Below are positions 37,848-46,153 of a DNA stretch of 64,000 bases, one piece after another. Both the position numbers and the translations under genes were made by a program. Source of the DNA: Flavobacterium branchiarum (lineage in GTDB: Bacteria > Bacteroidota > Bacteroidia > Flavobacteriales > Flavobacteriaceae); NCBI RefSeq assembly GCF_030409845.1, contig NZ_JAUFQQ010000005.1, forward strand, positions 1,054,001 to 1,118,000. The letters are read 5' to 3'. Position 1 is the stretch's first letter. Every line of letters starts with the position of its first letter. The notes under the pieces were generated by a model, which searched no databases, was not told the origin of the DNA, and saw only the letters and a program-made list of their open reading frames with translations.

Positions 37848-37986
37848 CTAACACATAGAAACATAGATTTAATTTCTAAGTTTAGAATGTAAATAAGATA
37901 ATTCATTATCATCACATAGCTATGTGAATGTATGCAAAGTGAAATGCCTTTTCTGAGATTTCTAAAAGCTATGTTCCTATGTGTTA
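37848..37986. repeat. 138-bp inverted-repeat element (MITE-like)
   Basis: The ends are TAACACATAGAAACATAG and CTATGTTCCTATGTGTTA, inverted copies matching at 17 of 18 positions. A perfect 14-bp palindrome CACATAGCTATGTG lies in the middle (37913-37926). No ORF inside. It fills the gap between the NagZ fusion and anmK and could fold into a long cruciform or RNA hairpin. Confidence 0.75.
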
Positions 37987-38037
37987 AAAAATAATTGTAT
38001 CATTTATATCAATCATAAGATTAAATAAAACAAAATC

Positions 38038-39246
38038 ATGAACGCAAATCTGGAATTACTGTATAAAATTGCTCAAAAACCTTCCCGAACAATTATCGGA
38101 TTAATGTCAGGTACTTCTCTGGATGGTCTGGATGTTGCTTTATGCCAAATTTCAGGTTCAGGCGAAGATACCGCAGTGCAATTAGTGCAATTTGATACCG
38201 TTGATTATTCTGAAGAAATAAAATCAGAAATCAGAAGTGTATTTGCCAAGCAAACTATCGATTTTCAGAAGCTGGTATTATTAAATGAATGGATTGGAGT
38301 ACTTCATGCTAATATTATTTTAGACTGCTTAAAACGCTGGGGAATTCCAACAGACCAAGTTGATTTAATTGCCTCGCATGGGCAAACTGTTTTTCATGCA
38401 CCGAAGATTTTACATCTGCAAGAAAAATTTCCGAATGCTACTTTACAAATTGGCGACGGAGATCATATTGCAGTAAAAACTGGAATCATTACGCTTTCTG
38501 ATTTCAGACAAAAACACCTTGCTGCAGGTGGCGAAGGTGCACCGCTGGCTGTTTATGGAGATTATTTTCTATTTACAAAAAAAGGAGCCAACCGCATCAT
38601 GCTTAATATGGGAGGTATTGCAAATTTCACTTACTTACCCGCTAGCAGTAATCCTGAGGAAGTTTTTGTTACCGATACAGGAACAGGAAATACCTTAATT
38701 GATGCTTTTACCAGACTTTCATTTCCTGATTTAGCTTATGATAAAGATGCCGAAATTGCAAAGAAAGGAACTATAAACGAAGCTCTTTTGGAGGCGTTAA
38801 AAGCAAATGAGTTTTTCCAAAAACCTTTTCCAAAAACAACAGGACCAGAACTTTTTAGCGTTGAATATGTTAGAAAGGCGCAAACCCAAAGCAACACCGA
38901 GAACATTATTATTGAAGATTTGTTGGCAACATTAACACGTTTTAGTGCCGAAACTATTGCCAGCGCAATACACTCAACCATTGCTAACACAAGCTATTCA
39001 ATCGAAAGTTTTACTATTTATATGTCTGGCGGTGGCGCACACAACCCCTTACTAGTGGGCTGGCTAAAAGAACTATTACCTTGTAAATTTTCAAACACAG
39101 ACGAATTAGGTATTTCTGGTGATGCAAAAGAAGCTATCTTATTTGCTGTTTTAGCAAATGAAACTGTTTCTGGAGGAACTTCAGATTTTGGATCACGCAA
39201 AGGTATTCCATCAGTAGCAATGGGAAAAATTTCATTTCCAAGCTAA
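38038..39246 (+). CDS. anmK: Anhydro-N-acetylmuramic acid kinase
   Basis: Phosphorylates and opens 1,6-anhydroMurNAc to MurNAc-6-P, the substrate of MurQ. The 402-residue protein shows the AnmK hallmarks: GLMSGTSLDGLDVAL at about 22-36, IASHGQTVFHAP, the ATP-site block LAAGGEGAPLAVYGD, MLNMGGIANFTYLP, VTDTGTGNTLIDAF and the C-terminal YMSGGGAHNP. Length is slightly above the ~370 of E. coli. There is no leader, so it is cytosolic. Its presence means the locus also takes lytic-transglycosylase products, not only hydrolysed MurNAc. Confidence 0.95.
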   Translation: MNANLELLYKIAQKPSRTIIGLMSGTSLDGLDVALCQISGSGEDTAVQLVQFDTVDYSEEIKSEIRSVFAKQTIDFQKLVLLNEWIGVLHANIILDCLKRWGIPTDQVDLIASHGQTVFHAPKILHLQEKFPNATLQIGDGDHIAVKTGIITLSDFRQKHLAAGGEGAPLAVYGDYFLFTKKGANRIMLNMGGIANFTYLPASSNPEEVFVTDTGTGNTLIDAFTRLSFPDLAYDKDAEIAKKGTINEALLEALKANEFFQKPFPKTTGPELFSVEYVRKAQTQSNTENIIIEDLLATLTRFSAETIASAIHSTIANTSYSIESFTIYMSGGGAHNPLLVGWLKELLPCKFSNTDELGISGDAKEAILFAVLANETVSGGTSDFGSRKGIPSVAMGKISFPS

Positions 39247-39300
39247 AACTTCTTTATTAAAATAGACAACCAAACCAAAAAACAAACCAGAGCCAAAACA

Positions 39301-40572
39301 ATGACAAAAGAACGCTTAATCTCGCTAGATGTATTTAGAGGATTTACTATTTTATTGATGACAATAGTGAATAATCCTGGAAGTTGGGGCTCTATATATC
39401 CTCCATTAGAGCATGCTGAATGGAATGGCTGTACTCCTACCGATTTGGTTTTTCCTTTTTTTGTTTTTATAATGGGAACTGCAATACCATTTGCAATGCC
39501 AACAAAACATTTAGATTTTACCGTTTTTAATAAAATATTAGTTCGTTCATTACGAATCTTCTGCTTAGGATTGTTTTTAGCTTACTTCAGTAGAATTCAA
39601 TTATTTGGATTAGAAGGCATTCCGTTATTACTACTTAGACTTGTCATTACCTTTGCTGTTGCGTATGCACTATTAGGAAATTTCACTTTAAAAATTAAAA
39701 CTTACCTTGTTTTTGGAATCTTTACAATAATGCTATTCTTAGCATACAGCCAAATCGAAGCCTATCAAGACGTGAGAATCCCTGGTGTTTTACAACGAAT
39801 AGGAATTGTATATTTCTTTACATCACTATTATATTTAAAAACAAATTTAAAAACACAGCTTTGGGTTCTTGCTTCAATATTATTGGTATATTGGATTCTA
39901 ATGGCATTTGTTCCTGTTCCGGGATTTGGTGCTCCTAATTTTGAAAAAGGGACAAATCTAGCTGCTTGGTTAGACAATTTAGTATTAAACGGACATTTAT
40001 GGAGCGCCTCTAAAACGTGGGATCCTGAGGGAATTTTAAGCACTTTACCAGCTATAGGTACAGGAATTCTAGGAATGTTTATCGGTCAGCTATTAAACCT
40101 GCAAATTCCTAAAATTGAAATTGTAAAAAAATTAGCCATTACAGGAATTATTCTAGTGATTACAGGTTTACTTTGCAACATTGTATTCCCAATAAATAAA
40201 TCATTATGGTCTAGCTCATACGTTTTGTACACAGCAGGTATTGCCACGGTATGTTTGACAATATTGTATTACATAATTGATGTAGCAAACTATAAAAAAT
40301 GGACTAAATTGTTTTTAATTTGGGGAGTAAATCCAATGATTGTATTTTTCTTTTCAGGTATAATTCCACGAGTTTTAAGTTCAATTAAAGTTCAAAATCC
40401 AGAAATAGCTACGGAACAAATTGGTCTTCAATCCTTGATATATAAATTTGGCATTGTTCCTTGTTTTGAAAATCCTATGAATGCATCACTTGCTTATGCA
40501 ATTTCATACGCCATTTTTTGGTCAATCATATTATGGATTTTCTATAAAAAGAAACTAATATTTAAAGTATAA
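39301..40572 (+). CDS. NagX/DUF5009-like multipass membrane protein (HGSNAT-related)
   Basis: The 423-residue protein has about 11-12 hydrophobic segments. Its N-terminus ERLISLDVFRGFTILLMTIVNN and the block CTPTDLVFPFFVFIMGTAIP match the family that includes bacterial NagX and human heparan-alpha-glucosaminide N-acetyltransferase. Bacterial members recur in GlcNAc gene clusters, where they have been annotated as transporters or acyltransferases without firm proof. Here it closes the right arm, 54 bases after anmK, and may acylate or move an amino sugar across the inner membrane. Function not established. Confidence 0.8.
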   Translation: MTKERLISLDVFRGFTILLMTIVNNPGSWGSIYPPLEHAEWNGCTPTDLVFPFFVFIMGTAIPFAMPTKHLDFTVFNKILVRSLRIFCLGLFLAYFSRIQLFGLEGIPLLLLRLVITFAVAYALLGNFTLKIKTYLVFGIFTIMLFLAYSQIEAYQDVRIPGVLQRIGIVYFFTSLLYLKTNLKTQLWVLASILLVYWILMAFVPVPGFGAPNFEKGTNLAAWLDNLVLNGHLWSASKTWDPEGILSTLPAIGTGILGMFIGQLLNLQIPKIEIVKKLAITGIILVITGLLCNIVFPINKSLWSSSYVLYTAGIATVCLTILYYIIDVANYKKWTKLFLIWGVNPMIVFFFSGIIPRVLSSIKVQNPEIATEQIGLQSLIYKFGIVPCFENPMNASLAYAISYAIFWSIILWIFYKKKLIFKV

Positions 40573-41063
40573 TTCGATTGCTTTTTATCTGTTTAGAGTA
40601 AAATAGGACGAGATTACATTATACAAAGAGAGGTTGTCTGGAAAGAAATTGGGGAGACCTTCATATCGAATCTCTTTTCATTTCAAAGGACGGAAATTCA
40701 ATTCATATACATTTCGCTCACAAGCAAAATACTTGTACAAGTATGGAAATAAATACACCTAAAAAAAATTTAACATTTACTAAGTTTATGTGTGTTTATG
40801 CTTGTTTACAAGAACGAAACATAATGTTAAGTTTTTTTTCCTACAAATTTGAATTGCATTGTATTATTTAACTCTGTACATTTGTATAAATCACTTGACC
40901 AATATCTTGAGATTATTATGAATTTCTGATTAGATTATGGAATACTATTTTCCACATCTTAAATATCCGTTCAATATGAATATACAAGTGTCTGAGTTTA
41001 TTATTTACTCTCAACAGCACTAAAAAAAGAAAGGAATAATTGTAAAATTAAAAGACCGAAATT
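40573..41063. other. 491-bp region without a recognised gene
   Basis: No convincing ORF on either strand. It holds a TACATTTG -7-like box at 40877-40884, the palindrome CTTGTACAAG near 40732-40742, and a widely spaced inverted pair TTAACATT / AATGTTAA (about 40770 and 40822) ending in a T-run. It may contain decayed sequence; nothing recognisable was found. Confidence 0.5.
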
Positions 41064-41222
41064 ATGGCTAAGCCAATTAAAACAACTCCAATACTAAGAA
41101 GTAGTGATGCTGAAATCTTTAATAGAAAACTTGATGAAAACAAAAAATCTAAAGTTACTAATAGCCGTTTAATGGAAATTAAGGCAACTGCAAAACAATT
41201 TCAAGCTATTCTAAAAAAATAG
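41064..41222 (+). CDS. Small 52-residue protein, candidate antitoxin
   Basis: Starting at ATG 41064, it encodes MAKPIKTTPILRSSDAE and continues through a charged, helix-prone stretch to FQAILKK. Its TAG stop is one base from the ATG of the GNAT gene, so the two are tightly coupled. A short charged protein placed immediately before a GNAT toxin-like gene is the usual layout of an antitoxin, although it is shorter than ribbon-helix-helix TacA antitoxins and no RHH motif is evident. The leading KPTPILxxxDAExF pattern resembles small proteins I associate with GNAT genes in other Bacteroidota, from memory only. Confidence 0.6.
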   Translation: MAKPIKTTPILRSSDAEIFNRKLDENKKSKVTNSRLMEIKATAKQFQAILKK

Positions 41223-41223
41223 A

Positions 41224-41793
41224 ATGTCGCTACATAATTATTCATTAATTGAGTTGAAATCCGACACTATCATAAATAATTTTAATTGCGATGACACCGA
41301 TTTAAATGATTTTTTGCTCTCTAAAGCAAAAGATTTCTCATCCGAACTATTAGCTACAACTTATCTTTTAGAAAAAGATAATACTACTATAGCATATTAT
41401 AGCGTATTTAATGATAGCTTAAGAATTGAAGAAAGCAATTTCAATTCTAAAAGTTCTTTTAAAAAATTCTTTTCAAATTTCCTACCCCATCGAAAAAGGT
41501 ATTTAAAGAATATTCCAGCAATAAAAATTGGTAGATTAGCTGTGAGTGTGGATGGAAAGGGTCAAGGAATTGGAAAAAAAATAATTGATAATATAATTTC
41601 ATTTTGCTTAAGTCATAATACTCATTGTGCCTGCAAACTAATAACTGTTGATGCATATCGTGAGTCATTAGGATTTTATGAAAAAATGGGATTCGAATAT
41701 TTATCCGATAAAGATGAAGATGACGATACTAGACAAATGTATATTGACCTAACCCCTTATTTTAATACAGAAGAAGAATCACTACAGAACTAA
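41224..41793 (+). CDS. GNAT acetyltransferase, TacT/AtaT-like toxin candidate
   Basis: A 189-residue single GNAT domain. Features are the N-terminal DDTDLNDFLLSKA pattern common in toxin-type GNATs, IAYYSVF, the core strand AIKIGRLAVS, the acetyl-CoA pyrophosphate loop GKGQGIGKK (~115-123), ITVDAY, and FYEKMGFEYL near the end. TacT/AtaT toxins acetylate aminoacyl-tRNA and are paired with a small upstream antitoxin, matching this arrangement and the adjacent tRNA gene by position only. It could instead be an ordinary acetyltransferase. Confidence 0.75.
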   Translation: MSLHNYSLIELKSDTIINNFNCDDTDLNDFLLSKAKDFSSELLATTYLLEKDNTTIAYYSVFNDSLRIEESNFNSKSSFKKFFSNFLPHRKRYLKNIPAIKIGRLAVSVDGKGQGIGKKIIDNIISFCLSHNTHCACKLITVDAYRESLGFYEKMGFEYLSDKDEDDDTRQMYIDLTPYFNTEEESLQN

Positions 41794-41943
41794 TACTTAA
41801 ATCAGTATATACTCAGGAACAAATATCATGCCACCCTAGCAGGCGTTTTTATTTGAAAGTAACTCACACTTATCACGCAAGATCTTAACAAGTAATTCAC
41901 TTTACTATGTTGTCCTATTTTAAAACCTAAATAATAAAAAAAT

Positions 41944-41974
41944 GGGGCAAAGAAGAAAATTCTTCTTTGCCCCA
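41944..41974 (-). terminator. Rho-independent terminator of tRNA-Arg
   Basis: A perfect stem GGGGCAAAGAAGAA / TTCTTCTTTGCCCC with a 3-base loop lies six bases after the 3' end of the tRNA on the minus strand and runs into ATTTTTTTATTATTT on that strand. Confidence 0.9.
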
Positions 41975-41979
41975 TTCAG

Positions 41980-42053
41980 TGACCACGGTAGGGTTCGAAC
42001 CTACAACCCTCAGAGTCGAAATCTGATATTCTATCCAGTTGAACTACGCAGTC
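41980..42053 (-). tRNA. tRNA-Arg (anticodon TCG)
   Basis: Read on the minus strand, the 74-base gene folds as a cloverleaf: acceptor GACTGCG with CGTGGTC (two G-U pairs), anticodon stem TCAGA/TCTGA around the loop TTTCGAC (anticodon TCG, complement of 42017-42019), a 5-base variable loop and the T arm GTAGG-TTCGAAC-CCTAC. The discriminator base is A and no CCA is encoded, as is frequent in Flavobacteriia. It stands alone with its own terminator. Confidence 0.95.
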
Positions 42054-42110
42054 ATTTTAATTATAGCATTCCAATTTTAAATCTAAAATCAGAATGCTAC
42101 AATCTATTTT

Positions 42111-42560
42111 TTAAACTAATAATTTCTTTACAATTGCAGAGATTGTTTTTCCTTCAGCAGTTCCGCCTAATTGAGCAGAAGCTAATCCCATAACTTTCCC
42201 CATTGATGCAATTCCAGAAGCTCCAGTTTCAGCGATAATTTTAGCAATAACAGCTTCAATTTCTTCTTCGCTTAATTGTGCTGGTAAGAATTTTTCGATT
42301 ACAGCAACTTGCGCTAATTCTGGCTCAGCTAAGTCAGGACGGTTTTGTTCTGTAAAAATTCTAGCGCTCTCTTTACGAGTTTTAACTAGTCTTTGAAGTA
42401 ATTTAATTTCGTCGTCTTCTGTTAATTCTTCTTTTGTTCCAGAAGCAGTAGCAGCCAATAACATTTCTGATTTAATAGCTCTTAAAGCTTCTAATGCTAC
42501 TGTATCTTTTGCTCTCATGGCGTTTTTAATTTCGTCCATGATTGTTGTTTGTAAACTCAT
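42111..42560 (-). CDS. GatB/YqeY domain protein
   Basis: A 149-residue YqeY-family protein, related to the tRNA-binding tail of the GatB amidotransferase subunit; its exact role is unknown. The conserved pattern is clear: LQTTIMDEIKNAMRAKDTVALEALRAIKSEM, then FLPAQLSEEEIEAVI and GKVMGLASAQLGGTAEGKTISAIVKKLL. The frame extends to 42602, but the family begins at MSLQTTIMDEIK, so the ATG at 42560 is chosen. It follows ftsZ on the same strand, beyond that operon's terminator. Confidence 0.9.
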   Translation of the reverse strand: MSLQTTIMDEIKNAMRAKDTVALEALRAIKSEMLLAATASGTKEELTEDDEIKLLQRLVKTRKESARIFTEQNRPDLAEPELAQVAVIEKFLPAQLSEEEIEAVIAKIIAETGASGIASMGKVMGLASAQLGGTAEGKTISAIVKKLLV

Positions 42561-42700
42561 CTTAGTTCTATTTTTAAATAAGCTAGGCTTATATATTGAC
42601 ATTTTATTATAAGAGACTTTGTATCTCCATGAAATTCAAAATTCTTTTAAAACTTCAAAAGAAAGTCAAATTCCTAAATTCTGTGCGAAGATAAAAAAAA

Positions 42701-42732
42701 TAACCCGAAAATTAAATTCAATTTTCGGGTTA
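42701..42732 (-). terminator. Terminator of the dcw operon after ftsZ
   Basis: A perfect 13-bp stem TAACCCGAAAATT / AATTTTCGGGTTA with a 6-base loop; on the minus strand it is followed by TTTTTTTATC. It lies 22 bases after the ftsZ stop. Confidence 0.85.
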
Positions 42733-42753
42733 CCTCATTTTGATTTTAGCGTA

Positions 42754-44712
42754 TTAATCTACGTTGTCGTGCAAAAATGAATTATTAGAACGCAACTGCA
42801 AATCATTATTACTATCTGTTCCTACAGAGATTCTAGAATTTGTATTGTTTTGTGAACTGTTTGAAAGATCAATACCTAATCTTTTATAGGCTGGTTCTTT
42901 CTCTAGTTCTTCTACTCTAGAAACATTATTATGGAACTTATAATTAAATTCTTTTAATTTCTTTCTTCTTTCGTCAGCTCTCATACGTAATGTTTCTTCG
43001 ATAGTTAACTCCATTGGAGATACTTCTTCAGAAAAATTTGTTTCAGGCGCTGCTGCTCTTTGGTGAATCGTAATATTTAACTCTTCTGGAACAACTTCTT
43101 CAACTACTTTTGCAGCAGGTTTTGATGAAGTTAAATCATTTTCAAGTTCCATATACTCTTCTAGAGAATACCTGATGATTCCGTTATCAGAAAGCTCAGT
43201 AACTGGTACAAATTGAACTGGCTGATTCACTTTCATTTCACGCGTTTCATTTGATAATTCAAATAAAACTCTAGTATCTTCTACTACTGGTTCTGCTTTT
43301 ACTTCTGGCTCAGTTCTAAAAATAGGCAAGTCAAAAGAAAAAGTAGTTTGTTCTTCTTTTTCTACGATTTTATGTTGAACAGCTCTTACAGGGGCAACTT
43401 CTGGAGCTGAGATTGTAAAATCAATATCTGTAATTGGAGAAACGATTTCAAAAGTTACATCCAAATTTTTAATAAATTCAGACATTACAACTAACTCATC
43501 TTCGTTAATCACTGGTGATTGAACAATTGGCGCTACTCCTGTAGGTTCTGGAGTATCGTCAATTAATTCAAAAATTACTCTATCTTCTGCTTTTGGTGAT
43601 GATGGTGTTTCAGCATTTAAGTCAAAAGAAGTAAGTGTTTTATTTGTCAAATTATGAACACTTCTTTGTTCATCTTCTAACGTATGAATAATTTTTCTAG
43701 GCTCTGTATTTACGATTTCGTTTTGTTGTTCCACATCAAAACCAGTCGCAATGATAGTAACTGCAATAGCATCACCAAGAGTTTCGTCTTCACCAACCCC
43801 CATAATGATGTTAGCGTTAAAACCAGCTTCTACCTGAATATGATCATTGATTTCACCTATTTCATCAAGTGTAATCTCATTAGAACCCGAAACGATAAGC
43901 AACAAGACGTTTTTAGCTCCAGTAATTTTGTTATCATTTAACAATGGAGAATCCAATGCCGAAACAATAGCTTCTTTTGCTCTGCTTTCGCCAGATGCAG
44001 TAGAAGATCCCATTATAGCAGTACCACTGTTTGACAATACCGTTTTAGCATCACGTAAATCGATATTTTGAGTATAGTGGTGCGTAATTACTTCAGCAAT
44101 ACCTCTAGAGGCAGTTGCCAAAACTTCATCCGCTTTAGAGAATCCTGCTTTAAATCCAAGATTTCCGTATACTTCTCTTAATTTATTATTGTTGATTACA
44201 ATTAATGAATCGACTTGTTTACGTAACTTTTCGATACCCAAGAGCGCTTGCTCCTGACGTACTTTTCCTTCGAAAAGAAACGGAATAGTAACGATTCCAA
44301 CTGTAAGAATCTCTCTTTCCTTAGACAATTGAGCGATAACTGGCGCAGCACCTGTTCCAGTACCTCCACCCATTCCTGCTGTAATAAAAACCATCTTTGT
44401 ATTGCGATCTAACATCTTTTCGATGTCTGCAATACTTTCGATAGCCGACTGTTGTCCTACATCAGGGTTAGCACCCGCTCCTAAACCTTCTGTCAGATTA
44501 ACTCCTAACTGAATTTTATTAGGCACAGAACTATTTTGTAGTGCTTGTGAATCGGTATTACAAACGATAAAGTCTACTCCTTTAATTCCTTGCTTAAACA
44601 TGTGGTTAATAGCATTACTACCTCCACCTCCTACACCGATAACTTTTATCACATTTGATTGATTTTTTGGTAAATCAAATGAAATACTTCCAAATTCTGA
44701 GTTGCCCATCAT
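42754..44712 (-). CDS. ftsZ: Cell-division GTPase FtsZ with long C-terminal extension
   Basis: Tubulin-like protein forming the division ring. The GTPase and T7 domains (~20-330) show VGGGGSNAINHM, the tubulin signature GGGTGTG at 115-121, and FKAGFSKADEVL as the synergy loop. At 652 residues it is much longer than the ~385 of E. coli: residues ~340-620 are an acidic, proline- and valine-rich variable linker, and the tail ends in LQLRSNNSFLHDNVD, not in the canonical DIPAFLR peptide. Long FtsZ linkers occur in Bacteroidota. It is last in the dcw operon, 52 bases after ftsA. Confidence 0.97.
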   Translation of the reverse strand: MMGNSEFGSISFDLPKNQSNVIKVIGVGGGGSNAINHMFKQGIKGVDFIVCNTDSQALQNSSVPNKIQLGVNLTEGLGAGANPDVGQQSAIESIADIEKMLDRNTKMVFITAGMGGGTGTGAAPVIAQLSKEREILTVGIVTIPFLFEGKVRQEQALLGIEKLRKQVDSLIVINNNKLREVYGNLGFKAGFSKADEVLATASRGIAEVITHHYTQNIDLRDAKTVLSNSGTAIMGSSTASGESRAKEAIVSALDSPLLNDNKITGAKNVLLLIVSGSNEITLDEIGEINDHIQVEAGFNANIIMGVGEDETLGDAIAVTIIATGFDVEQQNEIVNTEPRKIIHTLEDEQRSVHNLTNKTLTSFDLNAETPSSPKAEDRVIFELIDDTPEPTGVAPIVQSPVINEDELVVMSEFIKNLDVTFEIVSPITDIDFTISAPEVAPVRAVQHKIVEKEEQTTFSFDLPIFRTEPEVKAEPVVEDTRVLFELSNETREMKVNQPVQFVPVTELSDNGIIRYSLEEYMELENDLTSSKPAAKVVEEVVPEELNITIHQRAAAPETNFSEEVSPMELTIEETLRMRADERRKKLKEFNYKFHNNVSRVEELEKEPAYKRLGIDLSNSSQNNTNSRISVGTDSNNDLQLRSNNSFLHDNVD

Positions 44713-44764
44713 ATTTTTGGTTTTTTGATATTAAATATTAATTCTTGTCTTGTTTTATAATCGC

Positions 44765-46147
44765 TTATTCAGCGTTGTCTAGAAAATCTTTGATTTTATC
44801 GACATATCGGTCAAAAAAGGATCTTCTAATTTTTGTTTCAGTCGATTCCTCTTTAACAGGTTTCTTCACTTCTTCAACAGTTTCTACATAAGTTTCTTCA
44901 ACCACATGTTGTTGCTGTTGCACCGGAGCTCTATAAACGGGTGCCTTTGGTTGTTCTACAACATCCATTCTTACCGCGCTTTGCGTACTATTCTCAATGC
45001 TGTTCATTACTAAACCTACAGCAGTAGCGTATAACGGACTAGATATTTCTTCATCTGAATTCCCTGCCAAATGCTCATTTGGATAGCCAATTCTAGTATC
45101 CATTCCTGTAATGTACTCTACTAATTGTTTAATATGTTTTAGTTGAGCTCCACCACCTGTAAGAACGATTCCTGCAATTAATTTTTTACGAGGATCTTCA
45201 TGTCCATATGCTTTTACTTCTGTAAAAACTTGATCAACAATCTCGACTACACGTGCATGAATTATTTTTGACAAATTCTTCAAAGAAATTTCTTTTGGTT
45301 CTCTTCCTCTTAATCCTGGAATAGAAACAATTTCATTGTCTTTGTTTTCTCCTGGCCAAGCCGATCCGAATTTAATCTTCATTAATTCAGCTTGCTTTTC
45401 TATAATCGAACAGCCCTCTTTTATATCATCTGTAATTACGTTTCCTCCAAAAGGAATTACAGCTGTATGACGAATAATTCCGTCTTTAAAAATTGCTAAA
45501 TCTGTTGTACCACCACCTATATCAATAAGTGCTACTCCTGCTTCTTTTTCTTCTTGACTCAATACTGCATCTGCCGAAGCTAATGGTTCTAATGTCAAGC
45601 CTGATAATTCAATTCCTGAACTTTGAATACATCTTCCAACGTTTCTAATAGATGAAGCTTGTCCAACTACAACGTGAAAACTAGATTCTAATCTTCCACC
45701 GTACATTCCAATCGGCTCTTTAATTTCCGATTGTCCATCAATTTTAAACTCCTGTGGCAAAACGTGAATAATTTCTTCACCTGGTAACATCGCCAATTTA
45801 TTAACTTGGTCTATTAAAAGCTGAATATCACCTTCACCAATTACCTCTTCAGGATTGTTTCTGCTAATATAATCTGTATGTTGGATACTACGAATATGCT
45901 GTCCTGCAATACCTACGACTACGTCTTTAATCTTGTAACCCGAATTATTCTCCGCTTCATGTATCGCTTGCTGAATAGACTGTATTGTTTGCGTAATATT
46001 GTTCACAACTCCTCTCGCTACACCTAAGCTTTTTGATTTTCCTATCCCTAGGATCTCAAGCTTACCGTATTCATTCTTCTTGCCTATCATGGCAACAATT
46101 TTGGTAGTACCAATATCTAGACCTACTGCAATATTATCTTTTCCCAT
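44765..46147 (-). CDS. ftsA: Cell-division protein FtsA
   Basis: Actin-like membrane tether for FtsZ. The 460-residue protein begins AVGLDIGTTKIVAMIG (phosphate 1), has the 1C/SHS2 region (~85-165, IRSIQHTDYISRN), GVALIDIGGGTTDLAIF (phosphate 2) near 205 and GIVLTGGGAQLKHI (adenosine motif) near 328. The C-terminus carries a glutamine/valine-rich linker and ends in the amphipathic helix RRSFFDRYVDKIKDFLDNA, which should bind the inner membrane. It lies six bases downstream of ftsQ. Confidence 0.97.
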   Translation of the reverse strand: MGKDNIAVGLDIGTTKIVAMIGKKNEYGKLEILGIGKSKSLGVARGVVNNITQTIQSIQQAIHEAENNSGYKIKDVVVGIAGQHIRSIQHTDYISRNNPEEVIGEGDIQLLIDQVNKLAMLPGEEIIHVLPQEFKIDGQSEIKEPIGMYGGRLESSFHVVVGQASSIRNVGRCIQSSGIELSGLTLEPLASADAVLSQEEKEAGVALIDIGGGTTDLAIFKDGIIRHTAVIPFGGNVITDDIKEGCSIIEKQAELMKIKFGSAWPGENKDNEIVSIPGLRGREPKEISLKNLSKIIHARVVEIVDQVFTEVKAYGHEDPRKKLIAGIVLTGGGAQLKHIKQLVEYITGMDTRIGYPNEHLAGNSDEEISSPLYATAVGLVMNSIENSTQSAVRMDVVEQPKAPVYRAPVQQQQHVVEETYVETVEEVKKPVKEESTETKIRRSFFDRYVDKIKDFLDNAE

Positions 46148-46153
46148 TATCTA

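Noticed and set aside
40573..42053. Genomic island integrated at the 3' end of tRNA-Arg
   Set aside because: No integrase and no second copy of the tRNA 3' end was found in 40.5-42.0 kb; the GNAT pair alone is not sufficient evidence.
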